Shown here piece after piece: positions 33,119 through 35,610 of a stretch of 35,610 bases of DNA. Each line of letters begins with the position of its first letter. Position 1 is the first letter of the stretch. The notes beneath the pieces were generated by a model. It was not told where the DNA came from, did not search any database, and saw nothing but the letters and a program-made list of their open reading frames with translations. The position numbers and the translations under genes were made by a program. The stretch covers positions 1 to 35,610 of the forward strand of contig JAYELD010000087.1 of assembly GCA_034717215.1 (NCBI GenBank), written 5' to 3'. The stretch is from Caldisericota bacterium. Its GTDB lineage: Bacteria; Caldisericota; Caldisericia; Caldisericales; Caldisericaceae.

Positions 33119-34023
33119 AAATTATTATTATTTTAGGACCTACTGCAACGCATAAGACGCAACTCAGTTTGTGTATTGCGGATAAATTTCCTGTTGAGAT
33201 TATATCTGCAGATTCTATGCAGTTTTATAGAGGAATGGAGATAGGAACGGATAAAGTGGGGAAAGATATCCGAAACAAAGTACAGCACCATTTAATCGAC
33301 GTTGTAACCGTGCAGGAAGAGTTTAATGTTGCAGAGTTTAAAAGGTATGCCGAGGTGGCAATTAGCAACATTTTTAAGCGGAAAAAGATACCACTAATAG
33401 TTGGTGGGTCAGGTCTTTATATAAGAAGCATTACAGAAGGGTTTCCTGTTGAATTTTCAGCACCTCCTGATGCGGTATTACGGAAAGAGCTCAATATGTT
33501 GTCTTTTGCTGTTTTAAGAAAAATGGCAGAAAGTATCGATAAAGATGCTTCAGACAGGGTTAATGACAGGAAGCGCCTTATAAGGATTATTGAATTTTTC
33601 AGGCAAACTGGGTGTAAAATTTCTTCTATTGAGAACAAGGAAGTTCGTTATGAGTTCTTAAAAATAGGACTAACAAAAGAGAGGAAACTTCTCTATCGGG
33701 ATATTGAAAAGCGCGTAGAAAAGATGTTTGATAAAGGTTTTGTGGCAGAAGTACAAAGATTAAGGGATATTTATCCTAATTGGTCAAAAACAGCTTTACA
33801 GGCAATTGGATACAGGGAAGTTTTGCAATACCTTGACGGAACCATTTCTTTTGAAAAAGCTAAGGAAGAAATTAAAAAAAGAACAAGGCATCTTGCCAAA
33901 AAACAAATTACCTGGTTTAAAAAAGAGAATAACGTGCACTGGATTAATACGGCAGATTTAAATGATACAAAAAAACAGGCAGAAAAACTTGTAAAGGCGT
34001 TTTTATATGAGCATTCAAATTAG
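33115..34023 (+). CDS. miaA: tRNA dimethylallyltransferase MiaA
   Basis: A 302-residue MiaA. It transfers an isopentenyl group to A37 of tRNAs reading UNN codons, giving the substrate for MiaB. The P-loop is GPTATHKT (8-15), SADSMQFYRGMEIGTDK follows, GGSGLYIRSITEG lies near residue 99, and the LQAIGYREVLQYL segment near 223. Histidine 13 stands where family members normally have the P-loop glycine (GPTAxGKT). All other motifs look intact, so the gene is probably functional. The ATG overlaps the miaB stop (ATGA). hfq, which often follows, is absent. Confidence 0.93.
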   Translation: MKIIIILGPTATHKTQLSLCIADKFPVEIISADSMQFYRGMEIGTDKVGKDIRNKVQHHLIDVVTVQEEFNVAEFKRYAEVAISNIFKRKKIPLIVGGSGLYIRSITEGFPVEFSAPPDAVLRKELNMLSFAVLRKMAESIDKDASDRVNDRKRLIRIIEFFRQTGCKISSIENKEVRYEFLKIGLTKERKLLYRDIEKRVEKMFDKGFVAEVQRLRDIYPNWSKTALQAIGYREVLQYLDGTISFEKAKEEIKKRTRHLAKKQITWFKKENNVHWINTADLNDTKKQAEKLVKAFLYEHSN

Positions 34024-35242
34024 GAAAGAACTTATAAATCTTGCTGAGCGATGCGAAGGCGAGCTTTCGGAGGAGTTTAAAAAAGTAAACAAGATAAAGA
34101 GTAGTAATTTTTATAAAGTATTAGATGCGTTTAGAGAATCTCATATTTCTGTTTTTCATTTCAGGGATACAACGGGATATGGGCTTTCTGATCCCGGCAG
34201 AGATAAGGTAGAGGAAGGTTACAAAAGAATTTTTAATACAGAAGCGGCACTTGTCAGGCCTCAAATTGTTTCCGGTACGCATGCAATTTCCATTTCGTTT
34301 TTTGGTTTGCTTCGTCCTGCCGATACGCTTCTTTACCTGAGTAGAGATCCATATGAAACAGGTGAAGCTATAATAGGATTAAGGAGAGCGACAGGTTCTT
34401 TGAAAGAATACGGAATAAAGTTTGATAAAACAGATATGACTAAAAGTATTGAAAAAGAAAAAATAAAAAGAGCAGCCGTAGACGTTATTCAACGCTCTGG
34501 TGGATACTCATACAAAAAATCTCTTACAATTAGGGAGATTAGCAGGATGATAAAAAAGGCAAAAGCAGTTAACCCGAATATTTGTATTATGGTAGACAAT
34601 TGCTACGGGGAATTTGTTGACGAGAAGGAACCAACGGAAGTAGGTGCCGATATCGTGGTGGGATCCCTTATAAAGAATATGGGTGGAGCAATTACCCCAA
34701 CAGGAGGTTACATCGCTGGAAAAGAAAAATATATTGAAAAGATTGAAGCAATGCTTACTACTCCGGGAACAGGAAGGGAAATTGGGCCAATGCTTTCTCT
34801 TACTCGCCTTTTTCTTCAAGGGGCTTTTTTTGCTCCACTTGTTGTGTCTAATGCGTTAAAAGGAGCAATTTTTGCTGCAAAGTTTTTTAAAGAGCTGGGA
34901 TATGATGTAAAACCCCTTTTTAATGAAGAGCGGGGTGATATTGTTCAGGGAATTCTTTTAAGATCTCCTGAAAAGCTTGTTACGTTTGCACAAGCTTTTC
35001 AGGGTGTATCACCAATAGATTGGGATGCTGAAGTTCTTCCATCGCCACTTGCAGGTTATGAAAATGATATTTTAATGGCAGCAGGTACATTTATACAAGG
35101 CTCTTCAATTGAATTATCAGCTGATGCACCGATGAGGGAGCCGTATGCAGTTTATTTACAAGGTGGCATTTATTACGAGCATTCAAAGCTTGCTTCACTT
35201 TTCGCTGCTGAGAAGTTAATAGGACTTGAGAAAAAGGTATAA
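34007..35242 (+). CDS. ynbB: PLP-dependent 'aluminium resistance' protein (methionine gamma-lyase-like)
   Basis: A 411-residue member of the YnbB/aluminium-resistance family of fold-type I pyridoxal phosphate enzymes. Visible are FHFRDTTGYGLSDPGRDKVEE, the cofactor-stacking QIVSGTHAIS, VDNCYGEFV with the aspartate for the PLP nitrogen, and the lysine K223 in GSLIKNMGG. The C-terminal GFIQGSSIELSADAP-like segment (here TFIQGSS) is characteristic. The true substrate is unknown; a Cys/Met-type lyase is inferred from fold. In Bacillus it also sits beside miaA/hflX. The ATG overlaps miaA by 17 bases. It ends ten bases from the stop of a converging gene. Confidence 0.9.
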   Translation: MSIQIRKELINLAERCEGELSEEFKKVNKIKSSNFYKVLDAFRESHISVFHFRDTTGYGLSDPGRDKVEEGYKRIFNTEAALVRPQIVSGTHAISISFFGLLRPADTLLYLSRDPYETGEAIIGLRRATGSLKEYGIKFDKTDMTKSIEKEKIKRAAVDVIQRSGGYSYKKSLTIREISRMIKKAKAVNPNICIMVDNCYGEFVDEKEPTEVGADIVVGSLIKNMGGAITPTGGYIAGKEKYIEKIEAMLTTPGTGREIGPMLSLTRLFLQGAFFAPLVVSNALKGAIFAAKFFKELGYDVKPLFNEERGDIVQGILLRSPEKLVTFAQAFQGVSPIDWDAEVLPSPLAGYENDILMAAGTFIQGSSIELSADAPMREPYAVYLQGGIYYEHSKLASLFAAEKLIGLEKKV

Positions 35243-35252
35243 GAATAGGTAA

Positions 35253-35610
35253 TTACGAGTACTGAATTTCAGATGTTTTCTTTCTGATAAATTTTAACAT
35301 CATATTGACGGGGAGAAGCATTGTGGACCATGGTAGTTGTGCAATCGCAATGACTAAAGCGACTTTTGGATCAAAAAATTCAAATGCAAGAACCATTACA
35401 ATGGATACATTTGTAAATGTTTTTGAATTAGATACGGCAATTTTTTCTTTCAGGTTTAACCAGAAAACTATAATAAACCCAAAAAACATAAAGAAAAAAT
35501 ATTCAGGGTATACGATTAATAAATATTTTACTACCTGAAGTGGGTTGGATTTTATGAACAGGGCATTTATAGATATTACTGTTAGCGAAATAAGAAATAC
35601 GGGTATTATG
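35253..35610 (-). CDS. C-terminal part of a membrane transporter, possibly bile acid/arsenite (BASS/ACR3) type
   Basis: On the minus strand the frame is open from the right edge to the stop at 35253-35255, about 118 codons, so the gene begins outside the window. It contains about four hydrophobic helices (IIPVFLISLTVISINALFI at the edge, a YFFFMFFGFIIVFWL stretch, one around VSIVMVLAFEFF and one ending VNMML). The pattern K-T-F-T-N-V ahead of DPKVALVIAIAQLP resembles the last two helices of sodium/bile acid and ACR3 arsenite transporters. That family call is weak because most of the protein is missing. It converges with the PLP lyase gene, with ten bases between their stops. Confidence 0.55.
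   Translation of the reverse strand, partial: IIPVFLISLTVISINALFIKSNPLQVVKYLLIVYPEYFFFMFFGFIIVFWLNLKEKIAVSNSKTFTNVSIVMVLAFEFFDPKVALVIAIAQLPWSTMLLPVNMMLKFIRKKTSEIQYS

Noticed and set aside
35264-35297. Possible terminator hairpin (TCAGA...TCTGA) between the converging PLP lyase and transporter genes
   Set aside because: The stem is five pairs of mixed strength with a bulge, lies inside the end of the transporter coding region and has only a four-base T-run.

Overview
This is a compact, AT-rich stretch of bacterial chromosome (roughly 35-40% GC by eye). Nearly every gene lies on the + strand, and many junctions are ATGA or GTGA overlaps. It carries ordinary core genes plus anaerobic fermentation genes. 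The gene orders truB-ribF-rpsO-pnp-M16 peptidase, secD-secF-apt-rsh-dtd and glmU-prs-rplY are those of Firmicutes-like bacteria. Butyrate kinase, a ferredoxin-dependent 2-oxoacid oxidoreductase and a type 4 Fe-S uracil-DNA glycosylase suggest a strict anaerobe, perhaps moderately thermophilic. A deep clostridium-like or Caldisericota-type lineage fits, but this is inference from content, not a phylogeny.

Region by region. Positions 1-3815 hold the end of butyrate kinase, a P-loop ATPase, the four subunits of a 2-oxoacid:ferredoxin oxidoreductase (delta, alpha, beta, gamma) and a cupin: oxidative 2-oxoacid fermentation ending in ATP from an acyl phosphate. Positions 3812-8838 hold an SDR oxidoreductase and the SbcD/SbcC (Mre11/Rad50) nuclease pair. 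Positions 8912-13169 hold the diadenylate cyclase cdaA, its YbbR-domain partner, an O6-alkylguanine methyltransferase, truB and ribF. Positions 13143-18072 begin with a promoter and leader hairpin for rpsO-pnp, followed by an M16 peptidase, a type 4 uracil-DNA glycosylase and an HD hydrolase. Positions 18073-23539 hold secD-secF and then apt-rsh-dtd. A tRNA-Ala(CGC) on the minus strand overlaps the 3' end of dtd. Positions 23672-26759 hold an MTA phosphorylase-family gene and the threonine-to-glycine pair tdh-kbl. Positions 26911-29939 hold glmU, prs and rplY, closed by a terminator. Positions 30014-35242 hold a YmdB-type phosphodiesterase, cca, miaB, miaA and a PLP 'aluminium resistance' lyase, mostly overlapping. 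A membrane transporter on the minus strand enters from the right edge.

How the genes work together. One theme is nucleotide second messengers: c-di-AMP (cdaA) and (p)ppGpp (rsh), with YmdB as a possible cyclic-nucleotide phosphodiesterase. A second is tRNA and RNA maturation (truB, dtd, cca, miaB, miaA, pnp). A third is DNA repair (sbcCD, ogt, udg). Nucleotide supply and salvage (prs, apt, mtnP) and protein export (secDF) complete the set.

I found no mobile element, CRISPR array, rRNA or obvious new defence system. No gene-free stretch exceeds about 150 bases. The most interesting items are small: a 17-bp-paired hairpin inside the start of rsh, a tRNA overlapping dtd, a GC-rich 18-bp palindrome ending the P-loop gene, a uniform 16-bp promoter spacer, a repeated upstream element at tdh and glmU, and an unusual P-loop in MiaA.
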